Source of the DNA: an uncultured Prevotellaceae bacterium
GTDB taxonomy: Bacteria > Bacteroidota > Bacteroidia > Bacteroidales > Bacteroidaceae
Direction: 5' to 3'
Length of the DNA stretch: 64,000 bases
Assembly (NCBI GenBank): GCA_900315095.1
Contig: OMXS01000009.1
Coordinates: 1-64,000 of the forward strand
The notes below the pieces were generated by a model. The model saw only the letters and a program-made list of their open reading frames with translations, did not search any database and was not told the DNA's origin. Shown here in pieces: positions 7,228 to 14,994 of the stretch. The number at the start of each line of letters is the position of its first letter. Within the stretch, counting starts at the first letter, position 1. The translations under genes and the position numbers were made by a program.

Positions 7228-8106
7228 TTACAAAGCGTTCAGCACCTGCTCTTTAATCTGCTCGAGTTCGTCTTTCATCTTTACGACGATGTTCTGCATC
7301 TCCGCCTGATTACTCTTCGAACCGGTGGTGTTTATTTCACGTCCCATCTCCTGAGCGATGAAGCCCAATTTCTTTCCTTGACAGTCGTCCTGCTCCATTG
7401 TCTCGCGGAAATAGCGAAGGTGATTGGTAAGGCGCTGCTTCTCCTCACTAATGTCAAGTTTCTCGATGTAGTAGATAAGTTCCTGCTCAAGGCGGTTCTT
7501 GTCGTATTCCACCTCTGGAATGGAACTCAGCCCGCCTACAATGCGTTGACGAATCTTCTCCACTCGCGACTTCTCATACGGCTCGATGCTTGCCAGCAGT
7601 GCCGCAATGTTATCTATTTTCTCTGTGAATTTCTTCTGAAGTGCAGCACCTTCTTGGCGACGGAACTCAGTAATGGCGTCAATAGATTGTGTCAATGCCT
7701 GCTTCACGGCTGCCCACTCCTCGTCGGTAAGCGTTTCCACCTCAGTCTTAGCAAGCACATCGGGCATGCGCATAAGCGTTGGGAGCAGTTGGTCTGGTGC
7801 CACCTCAAAGCCCACCTTCTCAGCTATTTCCTTTATCTGCTTGAAATAGTTCTCTACAAGTGCACCGTTGATGGGTGTGGCGTCGGCACCTGCCTCTTTC
7901 TCTATCCACACGTTAAGGTCTATCTTTCCCCTGACAAGGGCAGCCGAAACCATTTGTCGCATCTCCATCTCCTTCTCCCGATAGAGCGGCGCAATGCGCG
8001 TAGAAAGGTCTAAAGACTTGGAATTAAGCGACTTAATCTCCACGTTTATCTTCTTCTCTTTGTAGGTAACAACGGCTTTGCCGTATCCTGTCATTGACTG
8101 TATCAT
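7228..8106 (-). CDS. yicC: YicC-family endoribonuclease
   Basis: Member of the YicC/YloC family; E. coli YicC is a ribonuclease implicated in small-RNA turnover. The 292-residue product has the diagnostic MIQSMTGYGKA start, an EIKSLNSKSLDLSTR stretch near residue 24-38, and the conserved C-terminal GREINTTGSKSNQAEMQNIVVKMKDELE-type region (residues about 255-282, not quoted in full). Start and length fit the family. A promoter TACTTTTG sits 26-33 bases upstream on the minus strand. Gmk and nadD, its usual downstream partners, are displaced by about 2.4 kb. Confidence 0.93.
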   Translation of the reverse strand: MIQSMTGYGKAVVTYKEKKINVEIKSLNSKSLDLSTRIAPLYREKEMEMRQMVSAALVRGKIDLNVWIEKEAGADATPINGALVENYFKQIKEIAEKVGFEVAPDQLLPTLMRMPDVLAKTEVETLTDEEWAAVKQALTQSIDAITEFRRQEGAALQKKFTEKIDNIAALLASIEPYEKSRVEKIRQRIVGGLSSIPEVEYDKNRLEQELIYYIEKLDISEEKQRLTNHLRYFRETMEQDDCQGKKLGFIAQEMGREINTTGSKSNQAEMQNIVVKMKDELEQIKEQVLNAL

Positions 8107-8131
8107 AACTATCTAACACGTTAATTTTTTG

Positions 8132-8169
8132 CAAAAGTACTATTTTTTCTGGAAAAATGCGTACTTTTG
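8132..8169. promoter_or_regulatory. Divergent promoter boxes of yicC and tsaB
   Basis: Two opposed TACTTTTG boxes: minus strand at 8139-8132 for yicC and plus strand at 8162-8169 for tsaB. They are 22 bases apart, so the two promoters overlap in their -33 regions and could compete. The tsaB box also argues that the ATG at 8157 is upstream of the transcript, so translation starts at 8196. Confidence 0.65.
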
Positions 8170-8195
8170 CAAAATTATTAAGATTATCTTTAATT

Positions 8196-8885
8196 ATGTC
8201 GTGTATTTTAAGCATAGAGACAAGCACCGATGTATGTTCTGTTGCGATGAGCGAGAACGGCCAATGCATCTTCAAGAAGGAAGACCATAGCGGTCCGAAC
8301 CATGCCGTGAGTCTGGGCGTTTTCGTTGACGAGGCATTGTCGTTCACCGACAATCACGCCATACCTCTTGGAGCGGTGGCCGTGAGTCAAGGGCCTGGTT
8401 CCTATACAGGACTGCGTATCGGAGTGTCGATGGCGAAGGGAATATGCTATGGAAGGGATGTGCCTCTGCTGGCAGTGCCTACTCTTGAGGTAATGGCTGT
8501 GCCTGTGTTGCTCAACCATGAGATTGAAGAGGATGCCCTGCTCTGCCCTATGATTGATGCACGACGCATGGAAGTGTATTCCGCCATTTACGACCGTGCG
8601 TTGAAACCACAGCGCGAGACACGTGCAGATATCGTTGACAGCGATACCTATCGCGAGTTCCTTGACCGCCACCCCGTGTATTTCTTTGGCAACGGGGCAG
8701 CTAAATGCATGGAGACGATAAACCATCCTAATGCTCACTTGATAAAGGGAATAGAGCCACTTGCCAAGTATATGTTCCCATTGGCAGAGAGGAGATGGGT
8801 GCAGAAGGAATATGAAGACGTGGCATACTTCGTTCCATTCTATCTGAAAGACTTCGTAGCGAAGATGCCGAAGAAGCTTATTTGA
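8196..8885 (+). CDS. tsaB: tRNA threonylcarbamoyladenosine (t6A) protein TsaB
   Basis: Scaffold and partner of TsaD in forming t6A at position 37 of ANN-decoding tRNAs. From ATG 8196 the product has 229 residues, the family's normal length. It begins MSCILSIETSTDVCSVA, an ASKHA-fold phosphate-1-like motif, and has the GPGSYTGLRIGVSMAKG signature near residue 70. Starting at 8157 would add 13 residues encoded across the promoter box, so it is rejected. It is the first gene of a plus-strand run of core genes. Confidence 0.93.
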   Translation: MSCILSIETSTDVCSVAMSENGQCIFKKEDHSGPNHAVSLGVFVDEALSFTDNHAIPLGAVAVSQGPGSYTGLRIGVSMAKGICYGRDVPLLAVPTLEVMAVPVLLNHEIEEDALLCPMIDARRMEVYSAIYDRALKPQRETRADIVDSDTYREFLDRHPVYFFGNGAAKCMETINHPNAHLIKGIEPLAKYMFPLAERRWVQKEYEDVAYFVPFYLKDFVAKMPKKLI

Positions 8886-8956
8886 ATTAGGAGGTCTACC
8901 TCTTATCTCCCCAAAAGGGAGAAGATATTACAAAAGAAAACAAATAGTGACGAAAT

Positions 8957-9568
8957 ATGAATATTGAAGGACTTGACTACAACACACAACGCGAGAAGCT
9001 GGTGATGCCCGAATATGGTCGGGAAGTGCAGAACATGGTTGACTATGCCATGACTCTGGAGTCGAAACAGGAGCGTCAACGCTGTGCAAACACCATCATA
9101 AAAGTGATGGGACAGATGGTTCCGAAGAACAAGGAGAGCGTCGACTACGAGCGCAAACTATGGGATCATCTCGCCATCATGAGCGGTTTCAAGCTCGACA
9201 TCGATTATCCCTACGATGTGTCGGGGGCTTTGAAGATTGCCACCAAGCCCGAGCCGATGGAATATCCCATGCAACAGATACCAGTAAGGCATTATGGCAA
9301 GATGATGTTCGAGCTCTTCGAGAAACTGAAGACCATGCCTGCTGGCAAGGAACGCGACCAGTTGACACGCCTCACTGCCAACCAGATGAAACATAATCTG
9401 GCACAATGGGGACACGGGTCGAGCGACGATGAGAAGATAGCAAGCGACCTCGCACGCTTCACAGACGGCGTAATACAACTCGATCTTGCCACATTTAAGT
9501 TCGACACTCAGTATTCGCAGAAGCAGCCAGCGCAGTCACAACAGTCAAAGAAAAGAAAAAGAAAATAA
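8957..9568 (+). CDS. DUF4290 family protein
   Basis: A Bacteroidetes-specific conserved protein of unknown function, here 203 residues. The recognisable start MNIEGLDYNTQREKLVMPEY and the following REVQNMVDYAM region fit the DUF4290 family. It is predicted soluble and helical, with a basic tail (SKKRKRK at the C-terminus) and no signal peptide. It lies 71 bases after tsaB and 15 bases before murA, on the same strand. This placement in front of murA is conserved in the phylum and suggests a link to envelope or cell growth, which is inference. Confidence 0.85.
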   Translation: MNIEGLDYNTQREKLVMPEYGREVQNMVDYAMTLESKQERQRCANTIIKVMGQMVPKNKESVDYERKLWDHLAIMSGFKLDIDYPYDVSGALKIATKPEPMEYPMQQIPVRHYGKMMFELFEKLKTMPAGKERDQLTRLTANQMKHNLAQWGHGSSDDEKIASDLARFTDGVIQLDLATFKFDTQYSQKQPAQSQQSKKRKRK

Positions 9569-9583
9569 CCAAACCCATCTGCT

Positions 9584-10930
9584 ATGCAATCATTCATTAT
9601 CGAAGGTGGTCACATGCTTAGCGGCACCATAGTGCCGCAGGGGGCAAAGAACGAGGCGCTGCAGGTGATTTGCGCGTCGCTGCTCACGGCAGAGAAGGTG
9701 AGGATATGCAATGTTCCCGACATCCTCGATGTCAACAACCTCATCCAGTTGTTGCGTGACATCGGCGTGGAGGTAGAGAAACAGGGCGATGGCGACTTCA
9801 CGTTCTGCGCTGCAAGTCTTAATCTCGACTATCTCGGCAGCGATGTTTTCGTGCGCAAGTGTTCGGCCCTGCGTGGCTCGGTGCTTATGATTGGTCCGTT
9901 GCTGGCACGCTTCGGCAAGGCCGTTGTGGCGGAGCCCGGTGGCGACAAGATAGGCCGCCGACGTCTCGACACCCATTTCATGGGATTCAAAAACCTTGGT
10001 GCGCGCTTCGAGTTCAACGACAATCGCAATGTATATGAGATACAGGCATTGCCCGAGGAGAATGCAGGAGACAAGCAACGCAGCAACTCCCTCAAGGGAA
10101 CATATATGCTGCTCGATGAAGCAAGTGTGACAGGTACGGCAAACATCATCATGGCTGCCGTGCTCGCTGATGGCACAACGACGATATATAACGCAGCATG
10201 CGAGCCATACATACAGCAATTATGCTCTATGCTCAACAAGATGGGAGCACGCATTTCCGGCATTGGCAGTAACCTGCTGACCATCGAGGGCGTAGCATCT
10301 CTTGGCGGTGCCGAGCACAAGATACTGCCCGACATGATTGAGGTGGGTTCTTTCATCGGAATGGCGGCGATGATTGGCGACGGCATCCGCATCAAGGACG
10401 TGTCGCTTCGCAATCTCGGCATCATCCCAGATGCATTCCGCCGACTGGGAGTGGAGATTATTGCCGACGGCGATGACCTTATCATTCCGCGCCAGCCGCA
10501 TTATGTGGTCGATTCTTTCATCGACGGTTCGATAATGACTCTTGCCGATGCACCGTGGCCGGGACTTACTCCCGACCTCATCTCTGTACTCCTTGTGGTG
10601 GCAACGCAGGCACGCGGGTCGGTGCTCATCCATCAGAAGATGTTCGAGAGCCGCCTGTTCTTCGTTGACAAACTAATAGATATGGGCGCACAGATAATCC
10701 TTTGCGACCCTCACCGTGCTGTGGTTGTGGGACATGACCACCAGAAACGCCTGCGTGCAGGTCGCATGACGAGCCCTGACATCCGTGCAGGTATCGCGCT
10801 GCTCATTGCTGCGCTCACCGCCAACGGCACCAGCCGCATAGATAACATCGGACAGATAGACCGCGGATATGAGAACATCGAGAAGCGACTTAATGCCCTT
10901 GGTGCACGCATAACGCGAGTGGAGAGCTAA
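9584..10930 (+). CDS. murA: UDP-N-acetylglucosamine 1-carboxyvinyltransferase
   Basis: First committed step of peptidoglycan synthesis: adds enolpyruvate from PEP to UDP-GlcNAc. The 448-residue product has the QGAKNEALQ motif (catalytic Lys-Asn near residue 22), the ARFGKAVVAEPGGDKIGRR loop, and the C-terminal RGYENIEKRLNALGA region. The loop residue that is Cys115 in E. coli is Asp here (residue 121, PGG-D-KIG). Asp at this position is known from naturally fosfomycin-resistant MurA enzymes. It lies 15 bases after DUF4290 and 1 base before rimM. Confidence 0.97.
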   Translation: MQSFIIEGGHMLSGTIVPQGAKNEALQVICASLLTAEKVRICNVPDILDVNNLIQLLRDIGVEVEKQGDGDFTFCAASLNLDYLGSDVFVRKCSALRGSVLMIGPLLARFGKAVVAEPGGDKIGRRRLDTHFMGFKNLGARFEFNDNRNVYEIQALPEENAGDKQRSNSLKGTYMLLDEASVTGTANIIMAAVLADGTTTIYNAACEPYIQQLCSMLNKMGARISGIGSNLLTIEGVASLGGAEHKILPDMIEVGSFIGMAAMIGDGIRIKDVSLRNLGIIPDAFRRLGVEIIADGDDLIIPRQPHYVVDSFIDGSIMTLADAPWPGLTPDLISVLLVVATQARGSVLIHQKMFESRLFFVDKLIDMGAQIILCDPHRAVVVGHDHQKRLRAGRMTSPDIRAGIALLIAALTANGTSRIDNIGQIDRGYENIEKRLNALGARITRVES

Positions 10931-10931
10931 T

Positions 10932-11453
10932 ATGATTCGAGAAGAGGACGTTTATCGCATAGGAAAGATAGGTAAACCGCACGGAGTAAAGGGTGAGGTT
11001 ACCATGATGTTCAGCGACGATGTGTTTGACCGCGTCGATGCTGAATATGTTGTGCTGATGCTCGACGGCATCCTCGTGCCTTTCTTCTTTGAAGAGTACC
11101 GCTTCCGCACCGATGAAACGGCAATAGTGAAGTTCTGCGACATCGACACACAAGACCAGGCACGAGAGCTCACCAACTGCGAAGTCTATTTCCCACGCCA
11201 TCTATCCGACAGCGGCGATGATGACATCTCGCTGAGCGAACTTAACGGGTTCAAACTGATAGACCATATATATAATAAGGTAGTAGGTACTATCTGCGGC
11301 ATCGACGACAGCACACAGAACATTCTCTTCGAGGTGAAAACAGAGGGCGGTGACGAACTGCTGATACCTGCATCGCCCGAACTGATACGCAGCATAGATA
11401 CCGAAGAGCATACAATAAACATGGAGCTGCCCGAGGGGTTGCTTGACATCTGA
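10932..11453 (+). CDS. rimM: Ribosome maturation factor RimM
   Basis: Assists 30S subunit maturation (the 16S 3' head region) and binds S19. The 173-residue product has the YRIGKIGKPHGVKGEV N-terminal RimM motif, and its C-terminal half is a PRC-barrel domain with LLIPASPELI near residue 140. It starts one base after the murA stop and ends 17 bases before dxr, so it is translationally tied to the murA-dxr run. Confidence 0.93.
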   Translation: MIREEDVYRIGKIGKPHGVKGEVTMMFSDDVFDRVDAEYVVLMLDGILVPFFFEEYRFRTDETAIVKFCDIDTQDQARELTNCEVYFPRHLSDSGDDDISLSELNGFKLIDHIYNKVVGTICGIDDSTQNILFEVKTEGGDELLIPASPELIRSIDTEEHTINMELPEGLLDI

Positions 11454-11470
11454 CAAAGAAAACAACGAAT

Positions 11471-12622
11471 ATGAAGAAACAAATAGCCATCTTAGGTTCC
11501 ACAGGAAGCATTGGAACGCAGGCATTACAGGTCATCGAGGAACACAGCGACCTATATGAGGTGTATTGCCTGACAGCAAACAACCGCGTGAAAGAACTCG
11601 CCGAACAGGCACGAAAGTTCCGTCCTGCAGCAGTGGTGATTGCCAACGAGGCACATTACGATGAACTGAAAGCAATGCTCAGCGATGTTCCTGAAGTGAA
11701 GGTGTATGCCGGCACTCGCGCCATCGACGAGATTGTGGAGGCCGACCCCATTGATATGGTGCTCACGGCGATGGTGGGTTTTGCTGGACTTTCGCCCACT
11801 ATCCACGCCATTAAGGCGAAGAAGAAGATATGCCTTGCTAACAAAGAGACTCTGGTTGTTGCTGGAGAACTCATCACAAGACTGGCAATGGAGAACCATG
11901 CTCCGATACTCCCCGTCGACAGCGAGCACTCCGCGATATTCCAGAGCATTGTGGGCGAGGGCGACAACCCCATCGAAAAGATACTGCTTACTGCCTCAGG
12001 AGGTCCTTTTCGACTGATGACGAAAGAGCAGATAGCACGTGTCACGAAGGCCGATGCTCTGAAACACCCCACTTGGGACATGGGAGCGAAGATTACAATA
12101 GACTCTGCCACGATGATGAACAAAGGCTTCGAGGTAATCGAGGCGAAATGGCTTTTCGGCGTAGATGCCAGCCAGATACAGGTGCTTGTTCACCCGCAGT
12201 CAATCGTTCACAGTGCTGTGCAGTTCTGCGACGGCGCTGTCAAGGCGCAGCTTGGCGTTCCCGACATGCGTCTTCCGATACAATATGCATTCTCGTTCCC
12301 CGACCGTCTGACGCTCACCGGCGACCGTCTTGACCTCTTCAAGCATCCGCTGGAGTTCTTCGAGCCCGACCTTGAGAAGTTCCGTTGTCTGGCATTGGCC
12401 TTCGAGGCGATACGTCGCGGCGGCAACATGCCGTGCATCGTCAATGCTACTAACGAGATAGTGAACCGCGCCTTCCTTGAAGACCGCTGCTCGTTCCCGC
12501 AGATTGCAGAGACAATTGAGCGCACTATGGAACGCGCCACATTCAATGCCAACCCCGACTACGATGTTTACATTGAGACAGACCGTGAAGCAAGGGCAAT
12601 CGCAAGGGAACTAATTAATTGA
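11471..12622 (+). CDS. dxr: 1-deoxy-D-xylulose 5-phosphate reductoisomerase
   Basis: Converts DXP to 2-C-methyl-D-erythritol 4-phosphate with NADPH in the MEP isoprenoid pathway. The 383-residue product has the NADPH-binding ILGSTGSIGTQAL motif at residues 7-19. It also has the metal and substrate region PVDSEHSAIFQ near residues 149-159 and TIDSATMMNKGFEVIEA near residues 210-225. Length and motifs are normal. It lies between rimM and rseP in the conserved core run. Confidence 0.97.
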   Translation: MKKQIAILGSTGSIGTQALQVIEEHSDLYEVYCLTANNRVKELAEQARKFRPAAVVIANEAHYDELKAMLSDVPEVKVYAGTRAIDEIVEADPIDMVLTAMVGFAGLSPTIHAIKAKKKICLANKETLVVAGELITRLAMENHAPILPVDSEHSAIFQSIVGEGDNPIEKILLTASGGPFRLMTKEQIARVTKADALKHPTWDMGAKITIDSATMMNKGFEVIEAKWLFGVDASQIQVLVHPQSIVHSAVQFCDGAVKAQLGVPDMRLPIQYAFSFPDRLTLTGDRLDLFKHPLEFFEPDLEKFRCLALAFEAIRRGGNMPCIVNATNEIVNRAFLEDRCSFPQIAETIERTMERATFNANPDYDVYIETDREARAIARELIN

Positions 12623-12653
12623 GAATTTATAATTAATAATTGATAGATGTTTA

Positions 12654-12691
12654 TCGCGCATGCGCGACCGCTCGCCCCTAAGAGGCGCGAG
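12654..12691. repeat. GC-rich palindromes between dxr and rseP
   Basis: The 104-base gap between dxr and rseP is AT-rich word-repeat DNA, except for this GC block. TCGCGCATGCGCGA (12654-12667) is a perfect 14-base palindrome. Next to it, CTCGCCCCT (12671-12679) pairs with AGGCGCGAG (12683-12691) with one mismatch and a 3-base loop. It may be an intergenic regulatory hairpin or a small repeat element. Confidence 0.55.
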
Positions 12692-12726
12692 AACTTATAA
12701 TTCAAAATTTAAAACGTGTAATTCTA

Positions 12727-14133
12727 ATGGAAGAATTCTTAATCAGACTGCTGCAGTTCATGCTGGCAATCTCGCTCTTAGTGCTCCTTCACGAGGGAGG
12801 GCACTTCTTCTTTTCAAAACTTTTCGGCGTAAGGGTAGAGAAGTTCTACCTCTTCTTCGATCCTTGGTTCCATCTTTTTGAATTCAAGCCGAAGAAGTCT
12901 GACACCACCTACGGCATCGGATGGCTTCCTTTGGGAGGCTATTGCAAGATATCGGGAATGATAGACGAGAGTTTCGACACCGAACAAATGAAGCAACCAG
13001 CACAGCCTTGGGAGTTCCGAACGAAGCCCGCATGGCAGCGACTGCTCATCATGATAGGCGGTGTTCTCGTTAATTTTCTCCTCGCACTGTTCATCTATGC
13101 TATGGTGCTTTTCACCTGGGGAGACTCTTACTTCAAGACAAGCGACCTCTCGATGGGATGGAAATTCAACACCGAAGCAAAGAAACTGGGATTCCAAGAC
13201 CATGATATCCTCGTGGGATACGACGGCAAGGACTTTGGGAAATTCAATGTTGACGTCTACCGCCACATTGCTGACGCACAGACGGTACAGGTGGTTCGCA
13301 ACCAGACCGACTCTACCGGCAAGGTTGTAGCAAGCAAAAAGATTGACGTGAAGATGCCAGGCGACATGAGCCTGCTCACTATGCTCAAGGAAGAACCTGT
13401 CTTCGCGCGTCCCTTTATACCAGCAGAGATAGACAGCGTGTTGCCCGGCTCGCCTGCGATGAAGGCAGGAATAAAGAAGGGTGACCGTCTGGTAGCCATC
13501 AACAACAAGCCTATCGACTCATGGAATGAGTTCAACTATCAGCGTGGAGTGCTCGTTGACATGCTTGCAACAGCACAGACACCCACTGACTCCATGAAGG
13601 TGAGAAACGCCAATGTGGTCATCGAGCATGCAGGCACTAAGACAATTGACTCACTTAAAGTAGTTCTTACTCCAGAACTCCTGCTCGGCGTGACACAGAC
13701 AAGCATCGCGACATACTACAAGCCCACTGATGTTAACTACGGGTTCTTTGAGAGTATCCCCGCTGGTATTGCCTACGGATGGAACACTCTGAAAGGATAT
13801 GTCAGCGACCTGCGTTACGTTTTCTCTGCCGAAGGTGCTAAGTCACTCGGCGGTTTCGGTGCTATAGGAAGTCTCTTCCCGCCAACATGGGACTGGCATT
13901 CGTTCTGGCTGATGACTGCATTCCTGTCAATCATCCTCGCCTTCATGAACATCCTGCCCATCCCTGCACTCGATGGAGGTCACGTCCTCTTCCTTATCTA
14001 CGAGATGATTACGGGCCGCAAGCCGTCGGAGAAGTTCCTCCTGTATGCCGAGTACGTTGGTTTCGGTATTCTCATCCTGCTTATGGTTGTCGCAAATCTC
14101 AACGACATCCTGCGCTGGCTGGGATATATGTAA
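12727..14133 (+). CDS. rseP: RIP metalloprotease RseP (site-2 protease)
   Basis: Inner-membrane zinc protease that cuts membrane-embedded substrates, in other bacteria anti-sigma factors. The 468-residue product has HEGGH (an HExxH variant) at residues 22-26 in the first membrane segment. A segment at about 103-123 and C-terminal membrane segments follow. The NILPIPALDGGH motif supplies the third zinc ligand. A PDZ domain is visible around residues 235-300 (SVLPGSPAMKAGIKKGDRLVAI). It is the last gene of the tsaB-to-rseP run and faces a convergent nitroreductase. Confidence 0.95.
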   Translation: MEEFLIRLLQFMLAISLLVLLHEGGHFFFSKLFGVRVEKFYLFFDPWFHLFEFKPKKSDTTYGIGWLPLGGYCKISGMIDESFDTEQMKQPAQPWEFRTKPAWQRLLIMIGGVLVNFLLALFIYAMVLFTWGDSYFKTSDLSMGWKFNTEAKKLGFQDHDILVGYDGKDFGKFNVDVYRHIADAQTVQVVRNQTDSTGKVVASKKIDVKMPGDMSLLTMLKEEPVFARPFIPAEIDSVLPGSPAMKAGIKKGDRLVAINNKPIDSWNEFNYQRGVLVDMLATAQTPTDSMKVRNANVVIEHAGTKTIDSLKVVLTPELLLGVTQTSIATYYKPTDVNYGFFESIPAGIAYGWNTLKGYVSDLRYVFSAEGAKSLGGFGAIGSLFPPTWDWHSFWLMTAFLSIILAFMNILPIPALDGGHVLFLIYEMITGRKPSEKFLLYAEYVGFGILILLMVVANLNDILRWLGYM

Positions 14134-14150
14134 AAGGCATTTTGTATCGT

Positions 14151-14282
14151 TGGGAAACGTATAGCATACAAGTCATTTCCCATTTGTATATGAATGAGGA
14201 TGCAAAAGGGCATCAATGAGGAGGTCAAAAGCCATCAATGAGACAGCAAGAAGGCATCTTTCGCAATGCGAGAGATGCCTTC
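14151..14282. repeat. 22-bp-period degenerate array with terminator hairpin
   Basis: Six consecutive 22-base units (starts 14151, 14173, 14195, 14217, 14239, 14261). Units 3-5 start TGAG and all share A/G-rich centres; units 3 and 4 both end CATCAA. The last two units form a hairpin, stem AAGAAGGCATCT (14248-14259) with 14273-14284, followed by T-rich DNA. The array occupies the gap between convergent rseP and nitroreductase. TTCGCAATGCGA in the last units recurs in the array at 39974. Confidence 0.75.
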
Positions 14283-14284
14283 TT
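14248..14284. terminator. Bidirectional terminator between rseP and nitroreductase
   Basis: A 12-bp perfect stem with a 13-base loop, followed on the plus strand by GTATTTT. It lies 21 bases before the nitroreductase stop and formally overlaps the last two units of the 22-bp array. Confidence 0.7.
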
Positions 14285-14304
14285 GTATTTTAAGGAATTG
14301 CTTC

Positions 14305-14841
14305 CTAATAGATTTTCATAATGTCATCGAGTTCCTTTCGTGGCGGGCGAGCAGGGTCGGCGGCACGTTTGCCTACTGCAATGACATCAACGATAGTCTC
14401 GTTTTCTGGGATGTTGAGTTCTCGGCGCAGAGCATCGGCATCGCGAAGTCCCATCACCAGCGTGTCGAGTCCTAATTCGGCAGCCTTCAGCATCAGCAGC
14501 ATGTTGTGCAGACCTGCGTCGTAAATGCCCCACCCGTTGCCCAGTTCGTTATTTGGCTCACCCTCAAGCGTGAAGCCCGCGATGTTCTTCACGAAGGTGA
14601 CCACAACGAGAGCCTTCGACCCTTCCACACGACTGGGGTTGGTGCTGAGCAGACATTGTTGCACCGCCTTGAACTTCTCGTCGCTGAATGCTATGTGATA
14701 GCGTGTCGTTTCCTGGTTTTTCCACGAGGGAGCCTCTTGTGCTGCACTTACTATCTGTCGCAACTGCTCCTCTGTCACCACTGCCTCCGCATCATAATTC
14801 CTAATGCTGCGGCGTTTCATCATTACTTCATCAAGTGTCAT
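14305..14841 (-). CDS. Nitroreductase-family flavoprotein
   Basis: FMN-dependent NAD(P)H oxidoreductase of the nitroreductase family; true substrate unknown. The 178-residue product has the N-terminal RRSIRNYDAEAV motif (residues about 11-22) that binds FMN. It continues with AAQEAPSWKNQETTRY, and the AVGKRAADPARPPRKELDDI C-terminal motif is typical. It stands alone on the minus strand between convergent rseP and divergent GH3. Length fits the small nitroreductases of this clade. Confidence 0.85.
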   Translation of the reverse strand: MTLDEVMMKRRSIRNYDAEAVVTEEQLRQIVSAAQEAPSWKNQETTRYHIAFSDEKFKAVQQCLLSTNPSRVEGSKALVVVTFVKNIAGFTLEGEPNNELGNGWGIYDAGLHNMLLMLKAAELGLDTLVMGLRDADALRRELNIPENETIVDVIAVGKRAADPARPPRKELDDIMKIY

Positions 14842-14994
14842 TGTTCGTGAGTTTATGAGTTTGTAAGTATGTATGTTTATATGTTTTCACGCTACAAAGA
14901 TAGCAAATTATTTTCAAAAGGCAACTGCCTGCATATAATATTATATGTAAGGAATCGTTATTTATAATGATTAATCATCATCTACAGAACCGTT

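Noticed and set aside
8157..8195. Longer tsaB start at 8157.
   Set aside because: The ATG lies before the TACTTTTG promoter box, so it is unlikely to be in the transcript; ATG 8196 matches the family.
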